A stretch of 58,128 nucleotides of DNA, from NCBI RefSeq assembly GCF_003481825.1, contig NZ_QULW01000024.1, positions 1 to 58,128 of the forward strand, written 5' to 3'. Below, piece after piece: positions 24,434 to 33,194 of the stretch. This DNA comes from Clostridium sp. OM02-18AC (lineage in GTDB: Bacteria > Bacillota > Clostridia > Lachnospirales > Lachnospiraceae). The notes under the pieces were generated by a model. It worked only from the letters and a program-made list of their open reading frames with translations. It had not been told where the DNA came from and did no database searches. The first letter of the stretch is position 1; every line of letters starts with the position of its first letter. The position numbers and the translations under genes were made by a program.

Positions 24434-25231
24434 TTACTGGATTCCCTTGCACTTTGCATAGCAGGCATCCGTTGCCTTCATCAGGGCATTTCGAAGACCA
24501 TATTCTTCCAGCGCTGCCACACCCGCAATGGTCGTTCCGCCCGGTGAGCATACCTTGTCTTTCAAAAGTCCCGGATGTTCTCCGGTCTCCAAAACCATTT
24601 TTGCACTGCCAAGCACCGTCTGCGCCACCAGCTTATATGCGTCAGCACGCGGGATCCCATACTTTACGGCACTGTCTGCCAGCGCCTCGATGAACATGTA
24701 TACATAAGCCGGAGAACTGCCACTGGCGCAGACTACAGCATCCATCAGTTTTTCATCCACAACCGTCATGCGCCCAAAAGAGGTAAACAGGGTCTCAATC
24801 ATCTGCTGCTCTTTTTCAGAAAACAATGCTTTATCATAGCAGACTCCCGTCATGCCTTCCCCGACCAACGCCGGAGTATTCGGCATGGCACGAACGATCC
24901 GGCAGGCTTTTCCAAACCGCTCCTGGAGATTTGCAATAGAAATGCCCGGTGCGATCGAAATGATGATCTGGTTTTCAGTGACTACATCGCGGATTTCGCC
25001 GATCACAGGATCGAACTGCTGCGGTTTTACCGCCAGGATCAGACAGGTACTTTCTTTCGCGCAGCTTACGTTATCCTTTGCATAAGAAACTCCCGTTTCT
25101 GCAGACACACGCTCCATATGCTCTTTGTTCCGCACGGAAAAGATAAGTTGATCCGGCTCTACTGTCTTTAAAAGTCCCTTTAAGATTGCGTATCCCATGT
25201 TGCCCATACCGATAAATCCAAACTGCTTCAT
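24434..25231 (-). CDS. proC: Pyrroline-5-carboxylate reductase
   Basis: Last step of proline synthesis, reducing pyrroline-5-carboxylate with NAD(P)H. The 265-residue protein begins with the Rossmann motif FIGMGNMGYAIL (GxGxxG), has the conserved VKPQQFDPV and VRAMPNTPALVGEGMTG blocks, and ends with the signature around VCSPGGTTIAG. An AGGAGGAA ribosome binding site precedes the start. It appears monocistronic; proB and proA are not nearby. The shorter composite repeat lies directly upstream. Confidence 0.96.
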   Translation of the reverse strand: MKQFGFIGMGNMGYAILKGLLKTVEPDQLIFSVRNKEHMERVSAETGVSYAKDNVSCAKESTCLILAVKPQQFDPVIGEIRDVVTENQIIISIAPGISIANLQERFGKACRIVRAMPNTPALVGEGMTGVCYDKALFSEKEQQMIETLFTSFGRMTVVDEKLMDAVVCASGSSPAYVYMFIEALADSAVKYGIPRADAYKLVAQTVLGSAKMVLETGEHPGLLKDKVCSPGGTTIAGVAALEEYGLRNALMKATDACYAKCKGIQ

Positions 25232-25250
25232 GTCCGTTCCTCCTGTCTGT

Positions 25251-25331
25251 CGTTCTCGTGACTTGCGTCACTCGCTTGCCTCGCCGTTCGCCATGACCGT
25301 GCAAGCACGTTCCTGGCTCTCTTGCGCTCGT
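25251..25331. repeat. Composite intergenic repeat, short copy
   Basis: Shares a 16-base block (25279-25294) and the 24-base right end (25308-25331, one difference) with the copy at 9985-10117. It has a GTGAC/GTCAC hairpin (25258-25271) where the other copy has GAGAC/GTCTC, and CGTGC-AA-GCACG (25298-25309) where the other has CACGC-AA-GCGTG. It sits between the cshA terminator and proC. Confidence 0.8.
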
Positions 25332-25340
25332 TATATTTTA

Positions 25341-25374
25341 CCACAAAAGGCGCGTACTTTCCATACGCGCCTTT
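25341..25374 (-). terminator. Terminator of the DEAD-box helicase gene
   Basis: A perfect 11-bp stem, AAAGGCGCGTA with TACGCGCCTTT (25346-25356, 25364-25374) and a seven-base loop, followed on the minus strand by TTTTG. Confidence 0.85.
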
Positions 25375-25410
25375 GCCAATATCCGGTTTCTATATTCCAT
25401 ATCAGAAATT

Positions 25411-27102
25411 TTATCTGCCGTTTGCCGGTTCCATGTGAATGGATTTTCCTTTGATGCGGGCATTCTTCATGCACTCCAACACTTCCTCTGCGCAGTCCTG
25501 CGGAACTTCCACAAAGGTGTACTTATCATACATATCGATGCTGCCTACCAGACGTCCGGAAATACCGGATTCGCCTGCAATGGCACCCAGAATGTCGCCC
25601 GGTTTTACTTTCTGATCCTTACCAATGTTGATAAACAGACGGGCCATATCGGCATCCTGATTCTTTCCTCTGCCGCCACGGCTGTTTCTTCCATCTTTGC
25701 CCTTACCATCTCTTCTGCCGCGTCCGTTTCCACGGTCACCGCGGTCACGTCTGGAATCCAGATCATCTAAGGATCTTGCCGGACGGTTATCGAAAATGAT
25801 ATCCTCATTTTCTTCGCCCATGTTCATACGCAGCAGTGCTGCAGCCAGCTCTAACGAGGTGTAATCCTCCTCCAGCAGCTTTTTCTCCAGAATATGGGAA
25901 ATACGGCTTAAATCCATATCGGTCAGGACTTCCTTTGCCTGATCCAGGATCTTTTCTGCCTTGATCTCGGTGATATCATCCAGAGACGGGATTGCCTGCG
26001 GAATGATCTTGGTCTTGCAGTAACGCTGGATATCGCGCAGCTTATACACCTCGCGGCCTACCACAAAGTTAAACGCGATACCCTCACGGCCTGCACGTCC
26101 GGTACGTCCGATACGATGTACATAGTACTCGTCATCCTGCGGGATATCGTAGTTGAATACCGCCTCAACATCATCGACATCGATACCGCGGGCAGCCACA
26201 TCGGTTGCAACCAGGATCTCGGTGCGTCCGTTGCGGAAACTGTTCATAACACGGTCACGCTGTACCTGCTTTAAGTCTCCATGCAGTCCCTCTGCAAAAT
26301 AACCACGTCCCTGCAGCTCAGTCACCAGCTCATCGACCTGCTTCTTCGTATTGCAGAATGCTACGGAAAGCTTCGGAGCGTACATATCGAGCAGACGGCA
26401 CATAACCTCAACTTTGGTCTTCGGTTTTACTTCATAATAATACTGGGTTACCTTCGGCACGGTAAGCTCCTTCTTTACCACCTTGACGATCTGCGGATCC
26501 TTCTGGAAATTCTCCGCGATCTTCTGGATGGCTGCCGGCATGGTAGCGGAAAACATGACCGTCTGGCGCTCCTCCGGAAGCTGGCTTAAGATGGTCTCCA
26601 TGTCCTCTAAGAAGCCCATGTTCAGCATCTCATCTGCCTCATCCAGAACAACGGTATGTACCTGGTCAAATTTCACGGTCTTGCGGCGCATATGGTCCAT
26701 CACACGGCCCGGAGTACCGATGATGATCTGGGTACCGTCCTTTAAACCGCGGATCTGACGCACGATATCCTGTCCTCCATAAATTGGAAGAATCTTGATT
26801 CCATGCATGTATTTTGCAAGATTACGGATCTCATCTGCCACCTGGATGGCAAGCTCACGGGTCGGGCAAAGGGCGATCGCCTGCAGTTTTTTCTTTTTCG
26901 GGTCGATCTTCTGCAGAAGCGGAATACCAAACGCAGCTGTCTTACCGGTTCCTGTCTGTGCCTGTCCGATGATATCGTGGCCTTCCATCTCTACCGGGAT
27001 GGCTTTTGCCTGAATCGGGGAAGTCTCCTCAAATCCCATATCGGTCACTGCACGCAGGATGCGGTCGTCTAACTGTAACTCTTCAAATTTTACTGTTTCC
27101 AT
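25411..27102 (-). CDS. DEAD-box RNA helicase (CshA/DeaD type)
   Basis: An ATP-dependent RNA helicase for rRNA assembly, mRNA turnover and cold adaptation. Of its 563 residues, the first 370 form the helicase core: AQTGTGKTAAFG (motif I), PTRELAIQ, VLDEADEML (motif II), FSATMP (motif III), and HRIGRTGRAGR (motif VI). An Arg/Gly/Asp-rich tract (about 450-480) leads to a DbpA-type RNA-binding domain that starts ARLFINIGKDQKVKPGDILG. The DbpA tail points to the CshA/DeaD group rather than RhlE. The ribosome binding site is GAGG. Its 5' leader (about 27103-27225) can fold a GAACGCAGG/CCTGCGTGTTC stem. Confidence 0.93.
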   Translation of the reverse strand: METVKFEELQLDDRILRAVTDMGFEETSPIQAKAIPVEMEGHDIIGQAQTGTGKTAAFGIPLLQKIDPKKKKLQAIALCPTRELAIQVADEIRNLAKYMHGIKILPIYGGQDIVRQIRGLKDGTQIIIGTPGRVMDHMRRKTVKFDQVHTVVLDEADEMLNMGFLEDMETILSQLPEERQTVMFSATMPAAIQKIAENFQKDPQIVKVVKKELTVPKVTQYYYEVKPKTKVEVMCRLLDMYAPKLSVAFCNTKKQVDELVTELQGRGYFAEGLHGDLKQVQRDRVMNSFRNGRTEILVATDVAARGIDVDDVEAVFNYDIPQDDEYYVHRIGRTGRAGREGIAFNFVVGREVYKLRDIQRYCKTKIIPQAIPSLDDITEIKAEKILDQAKEVLTDMDLSRISHILEKKLLEEDYTSLELAAALLRMNMGEENEDIIFDNRPARSLDDLDSRRDRGDRGNGRGRRDGKGKDGRNSRGGRGKNQDADMARLFINIGKDQKVKPGDILGAIAGESGISGRLVGSIDMYDKYTFVEVPQDCAEEVLECMKNARIKGKSIHMEPANGR

Positions 27103-27227
27103 TCATTTTCCTCATTCTATTCTAATCTGTTTTCAGGGGAACACGCAGGTCAATTCCTGTGGGAGAATCCTGCGTTCTCAGGCATGCAACCACCTGCCTC
27201 CGACAGATTTTTGCATACGATTTCCAT

Positions 27228-27264
27228 AAAAAAAGAAGATTCAGGATGGTTTCTGAATCTTCTT
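27228..27264 (-). terminator. Terminator of the kinase-regulator-transpeptidase operon
   Basis: A perfect 12-bp stem (27233-27244 with 27253-27264), then seven T on the minus strand. Confidence 0.88.
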
Positions 27265-27339
27265 CAGCACAATTTTGTATTCTAACATACGGAAATTGGA
27301 ATGTCAATTTTCTTTTCGCGTGCAATCTGGAAGTCTAAT

Positions 27340-28272
27340 CTAGAAGTTTCCGTCCGGCGAAAGTCCCTGATTCACTCCGTATGTATTATAAATCTGCCCA
27401 AACGTTCCTTTCGGTGCCTGTGCAATGAACGATGCCCCACTGCCGTACTTTCCATAAAGCTGCATGATCTGCTTCATCTGCTCCCGGTCAATGGCCACAC
27501 AGCCGGAGGTGGAATCCTTAAATTCTCCGGAGCAATGTAAAAACAAAGCGGAACCCTGGTTTTTGATTCCATTTGGATTAAAGCCTGCGTCAATGACATA
27601 ATCATAATATCCGGCATAACCGGAGGTTCCGACCTGTTCGCCCTCTCTCGTACTTCCTTTTACCAGACGGTTGGAATCATCTTCCCATACATAGGAGGGG
27701 TCCACCTGAATGTAGTCGGACGGAAAGCCTGCTTCCGTCTTTGCCTGGCCAAACGGCGTGTTCATTTTGAACACACCGATCGGCGTGGTTTTATCGCCGG
27801 ACTGGCGGTGATTGCTCATTCCGTTCATGCCAAGATGACCGGTGGTCTCCACCCGTTTTTCCCAGTTCGCAGCTGTGCTGCTCCGCTCAAATGCGTAGAC
27901 ATCGCAATTGGAAGCACCGGTTCCTTCCACGACGACCAGTACCCGGGCTTCTTCCGGGAGTACGAAGCGGGATACATCCGCTGTTCCTGCCATGACAGAA
28001 GCTGCTGCCTGCGCACCCACAGAAACAGAAGCTTCTACGGTCACTGCTTTTCTACCTGTCTCATTTTCCATCTGATTTCCTGCCTCCCCGCTTTCTTTTC
28101 CGCCCGGTGCGTCAAAACTTACCTGCACGGATTTCGTTGCTTCATGATCAGTCTGTTCTGCCATTTCCGAAGTCTGCATAGTGCCTGTTGCTGCGTTTGC
28201 TCCACTTCCTGCCGTTAAAACCGGCGCAGACAAAAGGGCTGCAGCCATATAAATTCCTGCATGGATTCCCAT
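27340..28272 (-). CDS. L,D-transpeptidase (YkuD domain), exported
   Basis: A 310-residue exported protein with a signal-like hydrophobic N-terminus ending near GANA, then a low-complexity Ala/Glu/Thr region (about 28-100) and a C-terminal YkuD catalytic domain. The catalytic motif is HCSGEFKDSTSGCVAID: His about 246 and the nucleophile Cys about 258. The common form ends SxGCxR; here the arginine position is Ala, as in a known subgroup of clostridial and actinobacterial homologues. It would form 3-3 peptidoglycan cross-links or attach proteins outside the cell. It lies 30 bases after the response regulator and shares its terminator, so the two-component system probably controls it. Confidence 0.85.
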   Translation of the reverse strand: MGIHAGIYMAAALLSAPVLTAGSGANAATGTMQTSEMAEQTDHEATKSVQVSFDAPGGKESGEAGNQMENETGRKAVTVEASVSVGAQAAASVMAGTADVSRFVLPEEARVLVVVEGTGASNCDVYAFERSSTAANWEKRVETTGHLGMNGMSNHRQSGDKTTPIGVFKMNTPFGQAKTEAGFPSDYIQVDPSYVWEDDSNRLVKGSTREGEQVGTSGYAGYYDYVIDAGFNPNGIKNQGSALFLHCSGEFKDSTSGCVAIDREQMKQIMQLYGKYGSGASFIAQAPKGTFGQIYNTYGVNQGLSPDGNF

Positions 28273-28302
28273 GTTTCTTCCTCCATCTGTACTTTATGTG
28301 CC

Positions 28303-28995
28303 TTATACTTTAAACCGATACCCGACGCCCCAGATCGTCTCAATGTACTGCGGCTTTGCGGTATTGAACTCAATCTTCTCGCGGATCTTCTTAATGTGCA
28401 CGGTCACCGTAGCAATGTCACCGATGGAATCCATATCCCAGATTTCCCGGAACAGCTCTTCCTTCGTATATACATGATTTGGATTCTGCGCAAGGAAGGT
28501 TAAAAGATCAAATTCCTTTGTAGTAAAGTTTTTCTCTTCTCCGTTCACCCAGACTCTGCGGGCGGTCTTATCGATCTTTAATCCACGGATCTCAATGATC
28601 TCATTTCCCGGGTTGCCACTTCCGATCAGGCGCTCATAGCGGGCCAGATGCGCCTTTACACGCGCTACCATCTCACTCGGGCTAAATGGCTTGGTCATGT
28701 AATCATCGGCTCCAAGTCCAAGTCCACGGATCTTGTCGATGTCGTCTTTTTTTGCGGAGATCATGATGATCGGCGTATTTTTCACCTGGCGGAACCGTCT
28801 GCAGATTTCAAATCCGTCCATGCCCGGAAGCATCAGATCCAGGATCAGAAGATCAAAATCTTCGTTTAAGGCACGCTCCAGTCCTACATCTCCCTGCTCC
28901 TCCAGTTCTACTTCAAATCCGCTTAACTCCAGATAGTCCTTCTCAAGTTCTGCGATGCTGGTTTCATCTTCAATGATCAGAATTCTGCTGCTCAT
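28303..28995 (-). CDS. OmpR-family response regulator
   Basis: A 230-residue regulator. The receiver domain has acidic residues IIEDE, the phosphorylation Asp in LLILDLMLPGMDG (about residue 53), and Lys in MTKPFSPSE. The C-terminal winged helix is complete (FTTKEFDLLTFLAQNPNHVY, then TVTVHIKKIREKIE, and WGVGYRF). It overlaps the 3' end of the kinase gene by 26 bases and has an AGGAGGT binding site within that gene. Kinase-before-regulator is the less common order. Confidence 0.95.
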   Translation of the reverse strand: MSSRILIIEDETSIAELEKDYLELSGFEVELEEQGDVGLERALNEDFDLLILDLMLPGMDGFEICRRFRQVKNTPIIMISAKKDDIDKIRGLGLGADDYMTKPFSPSEMVARVKAHLARYERLIGSGNPGNEIIEIRGLKIDKTARRVWVNGEEKNFTTKEFDLLTFLAQNPNHVYTKEELFREIWDMDSIGDIATVTVHIKKIREKIEFNTAKPQYIETIWGVGYRFKV

Positions 28996-30085
28996 TCTGT
29001 ATTACCTCCTGATATTTTCTCAGCACAAAATGCATCTCTGTGCCGATTCCTTCTTTGCTGGTCGCCCAGATGCGGCCGCCATGATCTTCAATGATCTTTT
29101 TGACAATGGAAAGTCCGATCCCGCTTCCACCCTTGGACGAATTCCGGGATGAATCCGTGCGGTAAAACCGGTCGAAAATATACGGCAGATCCTTTGCCGC
29201 AATCCCCTTACCATTATCTTCGATTTCAACCTGGATAAAATCACCCACATCCTTGATGCGGATATTGATGATTCCCTTTGGTTTATCTAAATATTTCACC
29301 GAATTGCTGATGATGTTATTGATGACGCGCTTCATCTGCTCCGCATCCGCGATCACCTCTACGTCTTCATTTACATAGTTGAAATATCCCAGCTCAATCC
29401 CCCGGGATTCCATATCCAGCCCGACTTCTTCCGCGCAGTCACGAAAATAGCCATTTACATTGATCCGGGAAAAGGTGTACGGGATCTTATTGGTATCGAT
29501 CTTGGAATAAAAGGTCAGCTCATCGATCAAACGGTCCATATCATTGGCCTTGTTGTAGATGGTCCGGATGTATTTGTCCAGCTTTTCCGGTGACGATGCC
29601 ACACCATCTAAAATGCCTTCCACGTACCCCTTGATCGCCGTGATCGGCGTCTTCAGATCATGGGAAATGTTACTGATCAGCTCTTTATTTTCATTGTCAT
29701 ACTGGATTTTCTGCTCGGCACTCTCCTTTAACCGGATGCGCATCTCCTCAAAATCCTGGCAAAGCTCGCCAATTTCATCATCTTCCTCGATATCCAGGGT
29801 AAAGTCCAGATTGCCGTCCCGGATTTTCCGGGTCGCTTCCTGCAATTTACTTAACGGACGCAGGACAGAACGGTAAACCCAGATTGTCAGGGAACCGCAG
29901 ATAAACATCAGCATGAGTACCGCTGTGATCATAAGCTGGGCGATCATACTCTTGACCTCCGGACCAAACTGATCCATCCGGTAAACCATGAACAGACGTC
30001 CCACAGACAGCATCAGCCCCACAAACAAAATAGGCAGTACACTGAACGTGACAAATGCAATGGCAAGACGCGTTTTTAATTTCAT
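28970..30085 (-). CDS. Sensor histidine kinase
   Basis: A 371-residue membrane kinase. Two membrane helices (about 8-28 and 50-72) flank a very short external loop, so it probably senses a signal in or at the membrane. A HAMP linker follows (SVLRPLSKLQEAT), then the HisKA box SHDLKTPITAIKGY with the phospho-acceptor His, and an ATPase domain with INNIISNSVKYL (N box), DNGKGI (G1), FDRFYR and GSGIGLSIVK (G2). It is first in the operon with the response regulator and L,D-transpeptidase. Its ribosome binding site lies in the arm of a large hairpin, described at 30089-30135. Confidence 0.95.
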   Translation of the reverse strand: MKLKTRLAIAFVTFSVLPILFVGLMLSVGRLFMVYRMDQFGPEVKSMIAQLMITAVLMLMFICGSLTIWVYRSVLRPLSKLQEATRKIRDGNLDFTLDIEEDDEIGELCQDFEEMRIRLKESAEQKIQYDNENKELISNISHDLKTPITAIKGYVEGILDGVASSPEKLDKYIRTIYNKANDMDRLIDELTFYSKIDTNKIPYTFSRINVNGYFRDCAEEVGLDMESRGIELGYFNYVNEDVEVIADAEQMKRVINNIISNSVKYLDKPKGIINIRIKDVGDFIQVEIEDNGKGIAAKDLPYIFDRFYRTDSSRNSSKGGSGIGLSIVKKIIEDHGGRIWATSKEGIGTEMHFVLRKYQEVIQNEQQNSDH

Positions 30086-30088
30086 AAA

Positions 30089-30135
30089 AATACACCTCTT
30101 TCTACTGGTATCAGTATACCATAAAGAGGTGTATT
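30089..30135 (-). promoter_or_regulatory. Hairpin covering the kinase ribosome binding site
   Basis: A perfect 13-bp inverted repeat (30089-30101, 30123-30135) with an inner TGGTAT/ATACCA stem (30106-30111, 30116-30121). The 3' arm in the RNA contains the GAGGTG ribosome binding site. It could hide the site in mRNA, or be a DNA operator for autoregulation. Confidence 0.6.
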
Positions 30136-30138
30136 CCG

Positions 30139-30168
30139 TTTATAAAACTATTCTAAATTTTCCAACAA
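30139..30168 (-). promoter_or_regulatory. Possible promoter of the kinase operon
   Basis: On the minus strand TTGTTG (30163-30168), 18 bases, TATAAA (30139-30144). Transcription would start at or just inside the first arm of the hairpin next to it. The -35 match is weak. Confidence 0.4.
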
Positions 30169-30230
30169 TTATTTATGATCGTTTACGCAACGCATGGACC
30201 GCAACATTGCAGCTTCCACAACACATCCAG

Positions 30231-31004
30231 TTAGTTTCCGCATTCAATGCTGATCTCGTTAAACTTCTCCAGAATGTGATCGATCTGAATCTGTTTCTTT
30301 TCTTCTCCTGCCTTGTCGATGATCACATGGCCCTGATGCATCATCAGCAGGCGGTTGCCGTACTCAACCGCATAGCGCAGGTTGTGGGTGACCATGATGG
30401 TTGTCAGATGCTTTTCTTTTACGACCTTGTCTGTCAGTTCCATAATGATGTCTGCGGTTTTCGGATCCAGCGCTGCCGTGTGCTCATCCAAAATCAGAAA
30501 CTCGATCGGTGTCATGGTGGACATTAAAAGTGCCATAGCCTGACGCTGGCCGCCGGAAAGCACTCCGACCTTCACATCCATCTTATCTTCCAGGCCAAGT
30601 CCCAGCATGTGGAGCTGTTCCCGGTAAAATTCAATGCGCTGGCGGTTCGTGCCAGGGCGTAAGTTAAACGGTTTTCCCTTGTTGTCAGCCAGTGCCATAT
30701 TTTCCAGGATCGTCATGGACGGGCAGGTTCCCATTGCCGGGTTCTGGTACACACGGCCGATCCGTCTCTGCCGCTTAAACTCCGGCATATTGGTGATGTC
30801 CTGACCGCCGATCCTGATCTGACCATCATCCAATGGGATGCTGCCGCAGATCAGGTTCAGCATGGAAGTCTTGCCGGATCCATTGGAACCCACCACCGAC
30901 ACAAACTGTCCATCCTCGATGGAGAGGGAAAAATCATGGAAAAGGCACATCTCGTTGACCGTGCCCGCGTTATAGTATTTGTGGATATGGCTTAACTCAA
31001 GCAT
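30231..31004 (-). CDS. trpZ: Tryptophan-type ABC transporter, ATP-binding protein
   Basis: A 257-residue ABC ATPase: Walker A GSNGSGKTS (about residues 39-47), Q-loop VYQNPAMG, signature VLSGGQRQAM, Walker B FLILDEHTAALDP and the H-loop VTHNLR. In Walker B, a His follows the catalytic Glu. The gene overlaps the permease gene by 8 bases and is last in the three-gene operon behind a Trp T-box. Naming as trpZ follows the trpXYZ systems predicted in Firmicutes from T-box regulation; transport of tryptophan itself is inferred. Confidence 0.85.
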   Translation of the reverse strand: MLELSHIHKYYNAGTVNEMCLFHDFSLSIEDGQFVSVVGSNGSGKTSMLNLICGSIPLDDGQIRIGGQDITNMPEFKRQRRIGRVYQNPAMGTCPSMTILENMALADNKGKPFNLRPGTNRQRIEFYREQLHMLGLGLEDKMDVKVGVLSGGQRQAMALLMSTMTPIEFLILDEHTAALDPKTADIIMELTDKVVKEKHLTTIMVTHNLRYAVEYGNRLLMMHQGHVIIDKAGEEKKQIQIDHILEKFNEISIECGN

Positions 31005-31881
31005 GTGCCTTTACCTTCCTTTCTTTCCGGTTGCTCGCAACCAGAATGATCAAAAACAGAACTGCCGTGATCAACTTTAAATCCGACGCTGCCATGCCCA
31101 GGGCGATTGCCAGGGATACGCAGGCTTTGTACACGATAGAACCGAAAATAACTGCCGTCGTTGCTTGCACGCTGCGGAAGCGCTTCAGCAGCTTCGTACC
31201 GATGATCACACTCGCCAGGCCGATGACCATGGTTCCGGTACCGGTGCTGACCTCAAAAAAGCCTTTCTGCTGGCAGTATACACAACCAGCCAGGGCAACA
31301 AAGCCATTTGCAAGGGCCAGGCCAAGAATCTTGACCATTCCCTTATCTTTCGCAAGAGAAGTAACCAGCACCTCATTATCGCCGACCGCCCGGAGCAGAT
31401 ACCCGGCGCGGGTTTTTAAAAACAGATCCAGTAAAACCTTGCAGACCAGAATGATCACAAACAGGATAATGCAGACCAGATACGGATCCAGGGCTTTCGG
31501 AACAACCGCTTCCAGAAATGCATTTTCAAAAATCGTTTCCTTGCTGAAGATCGGCAGGTTTGCCTTTCCCGCGATCCTTAAGTTGATGGAATACAGTGCC
31601 GTCATCATAATGATGCCTGAGAGAAGATCCCGCACCTTCAGCTTTACATGGATCAGGCCGGTGATGCATCCGGCTAAGAGTCCTGCCGCAAAGCTGATCA
31701 AAAGTGTAAGCACCGGATGCACGCCCTTTAGGATCAGCATCGCTGTGACAGCCGCTCCCATCGGGAAAGTTCCGTCCACAGACAGATCCGGAAAATCCAG
31801 GATTTTATAAGTAATGTATAAGCCGAGTGCCATGATCGCGTAGATCAGACCCTCCTCAATGACGCCAATGATGATAGACAT
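30997..31881 (-). CDS. trpY: Tryptophan-type ABC transporter, permease
   Basis: A 294-residue membrane protein with about eight to nine helices, of the branched-chain-amino-acid-type permease superfamily (LivH/RbsC-like). The motif GLYITYKILDFPDLSVDGTFPMGA near the N-terminus is typical of this TrpY-like group. I start at MSIIIGVIEEGL because a GGAGGA site precedes it; the longer frame adds nine basic residues. A stable hairpin separates it from the binding-protein gene, which could lower its expression relative to trpX. Confidence 0.87.
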   Translation of the reverse strand: MSIIIGVIEEGLIYAIMALGLYITYKILDFPDLSVDGTFPMGAAVTAMLILKGVHPVLTLLISFAAGLLAGCITGLIHVKLKVRDLLSGIIMMTALYSINLRIAGKANLPIFSKETIFENAFLEAVVPKALDPYLVCIILFVIILVCKVLLDLFLKTRAGYLLRAVGDNEVLVTSLAKDKGMVKILGLALANGFVALAGCVYCQQKGFFEVSTGTGTMVIGLASVIIGTKLLKRFRSVQATTAVIFGSIVYKACVSLAIALGMAASDLKLITAVLFLIILVASNRKERKVKAHA

Positions 31882-31912
31882 GTGTTTCCTCCGAATTTCT
31901 AAACGCACAGGA

Positions 31913-31951
31913 CGGGGCAGCCCTGCTTTGTGTGATGATGAGTCTGCCCCG
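31913..31951 (-). other. Intercistronic hairpin between trpX and trpY
   Basis: CGGGGCAG and CTGCCCCG (31913-31920, 31944-31951) form a perfect 8-bp GC-rich stem with no T-tract. Hairpins at this place in binding-protein operons often stabilise the upstream message so that more binding protein is made. Confidence 0.6.
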
Positions 31952-31965
31952 TTATGTTCTGCATC

Positions 31966-33057
31966 CTAGTTTGTTGTGATTTCATCGAACAGTGCTGCCG
32001 CATTATCAGAAAGCTCTGCCGGAATGGTGATGCCAAGGTTTTCAGCCACCTTGTTGTTGCCGTAGAAAGCAGCCTCTTCAATGACTTCAAAGTTCATCTC
32101 GCTTGCTTTCTTCTCGCCCTTTAATACCTTTGCTGCCATCTTGCCGGTCTGCTCGCCAAGGCTGACGTAATCCAGTCCGACGGCTGCCAGACAGCCAATC
32201 TTAACCTGCTCGATCTCGCTTCCGAATACCGGGATGTTCTTCTTTGCAGCCTTATCCAGGATGACCGGAAGGGAGCTGACTACGGTGTTATCGGTTAAGT
32301 TGTTGATGCAGTCAACCTTCTCAACCAGTGCATCTGCTGCCAGCGGAATGTCTGCCGTGGAAGAAATGCCGCTCTCTACGATCTCAAAGCCATACTCCGG
32401 AGCTGCTTTCTTGTATTCCTCAATTGCGGAAACGGAATTGATCTCGCTGGTGCTGTACATGATACCGATGGTCTTTGCATCCGGAAGCATGGTGCGGATC
32501 ATCTTTAACTGGCTCTCTACCGGAAGTTTATCGCTGGTACCGGTGATCTCACCAACCGGGGTTCCATCTGCATTGGCAAGCTCTGCCAGTACCGGATCCG
32601 TTACTGCGGTATAGATAACCGGGATGTCTGCATCTTTTGCTGCGCTGTATGCACTCTGCGCGATCGGGGTTGCAATGGCACAGATCAGATCGGCTTTCTT
32701 GGAAATAAAGTTGTTCATGATCTGGCTTGCGGTTCCGCCGTCTGCCTGTGCGTTTTCATACAGGACGGTCAGGTTCTTGCCCTCTACGATTCCCTCATCT
32801 GCAAGGCCCTGTAAAAAGCCGGTGCGGCAGTTATCCAGGGAACCATGCTCTGCGAACTGTCCGATACCTACGGTATACTCACCCTCTGCAACTTCCGGTG
32901 CCTCTGCTGCATCCGCACTGCTTTCCTCTGCTGCCTGTGTCGTGGTTTCTGCTGCCTTGGTATCTGCTGCAGTTGTCTCAGCGGTCTTGCTGCCGCATCC
33001 TGCCAGTGCCATCATTGCTGCCATTGCTGCTGCCATAACTTTCACACTTTTTTTCAT
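31966..33057 (-). CDS. trpX: Tryptophan-type ABC transporter, substrate-binding lipoprotein
   Basis: A 363-residue lipoprotein: signal peptide with lipobox LAGC (Cys about residue 21), then a Thr/Ala/Glu-rich spacer and a type I periplasmic-binding fold from YTVGIGQFAEHGSLDNC onward. It belongs to the ABC_sub_bind family, whose members go with LivH-like permeases. The start is the ATG after AGGAGG; a TTG two codons upstream is also in frame. It is the first gene after the Trp T-box, so it should be induced when tRNA(Trp) is uncharged. Confidence 0.9.
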   Translation of the reverse strand: MKKSVKVMAAAMAAMMALAGCGSKTAETTAADTKAAETTTQAAEESSADAAEAPEVAEGEYTVGIGQFAEHGSLDNCRTGFLQGLADEGIVEGKNLTVLYENAQADGGTASQIMNNFISKKADLICAIATPIAQSAYSAAKDADIPVIYTAVTDPVLAELANADGTPVGEITGTSDKLPVESQLKMIRTMLPDAKTIGIMYSTSEINSVSAIEEYKKAAPEYGFEIVESGISSTADIPLAADALVEKVDCINNLTDNTVVSSLPVILDKAAKKNIPVFGSEIEQVKIGCLAAVGLDYVSLGEQTGKMAAKVLKGEKKASEMNFEVIEEAAFYGNNKVAENLGITIPAELSDNAAALFDEITTN

Positions 33058-33194
33058 AATCAAATCCTCCTTGCCTGTTCTGGTTTTTCATTGTTTTTTA
33101 CAAGGACAACCCTTAGGCCGGATGCCTGTTCCTGCTAAGTGTTTTCCCGGATCGTATTTCCTGAAAGTTTCATAGGACGCACTTTCCGGAAAAT

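Noticed and set aside
31913..31951. Terminator after trpX
   Set aside because: No T-tract follows the stem, and trpY and trpZ would be left without a promoter; an mRNA-stabilising hairpin fits better.
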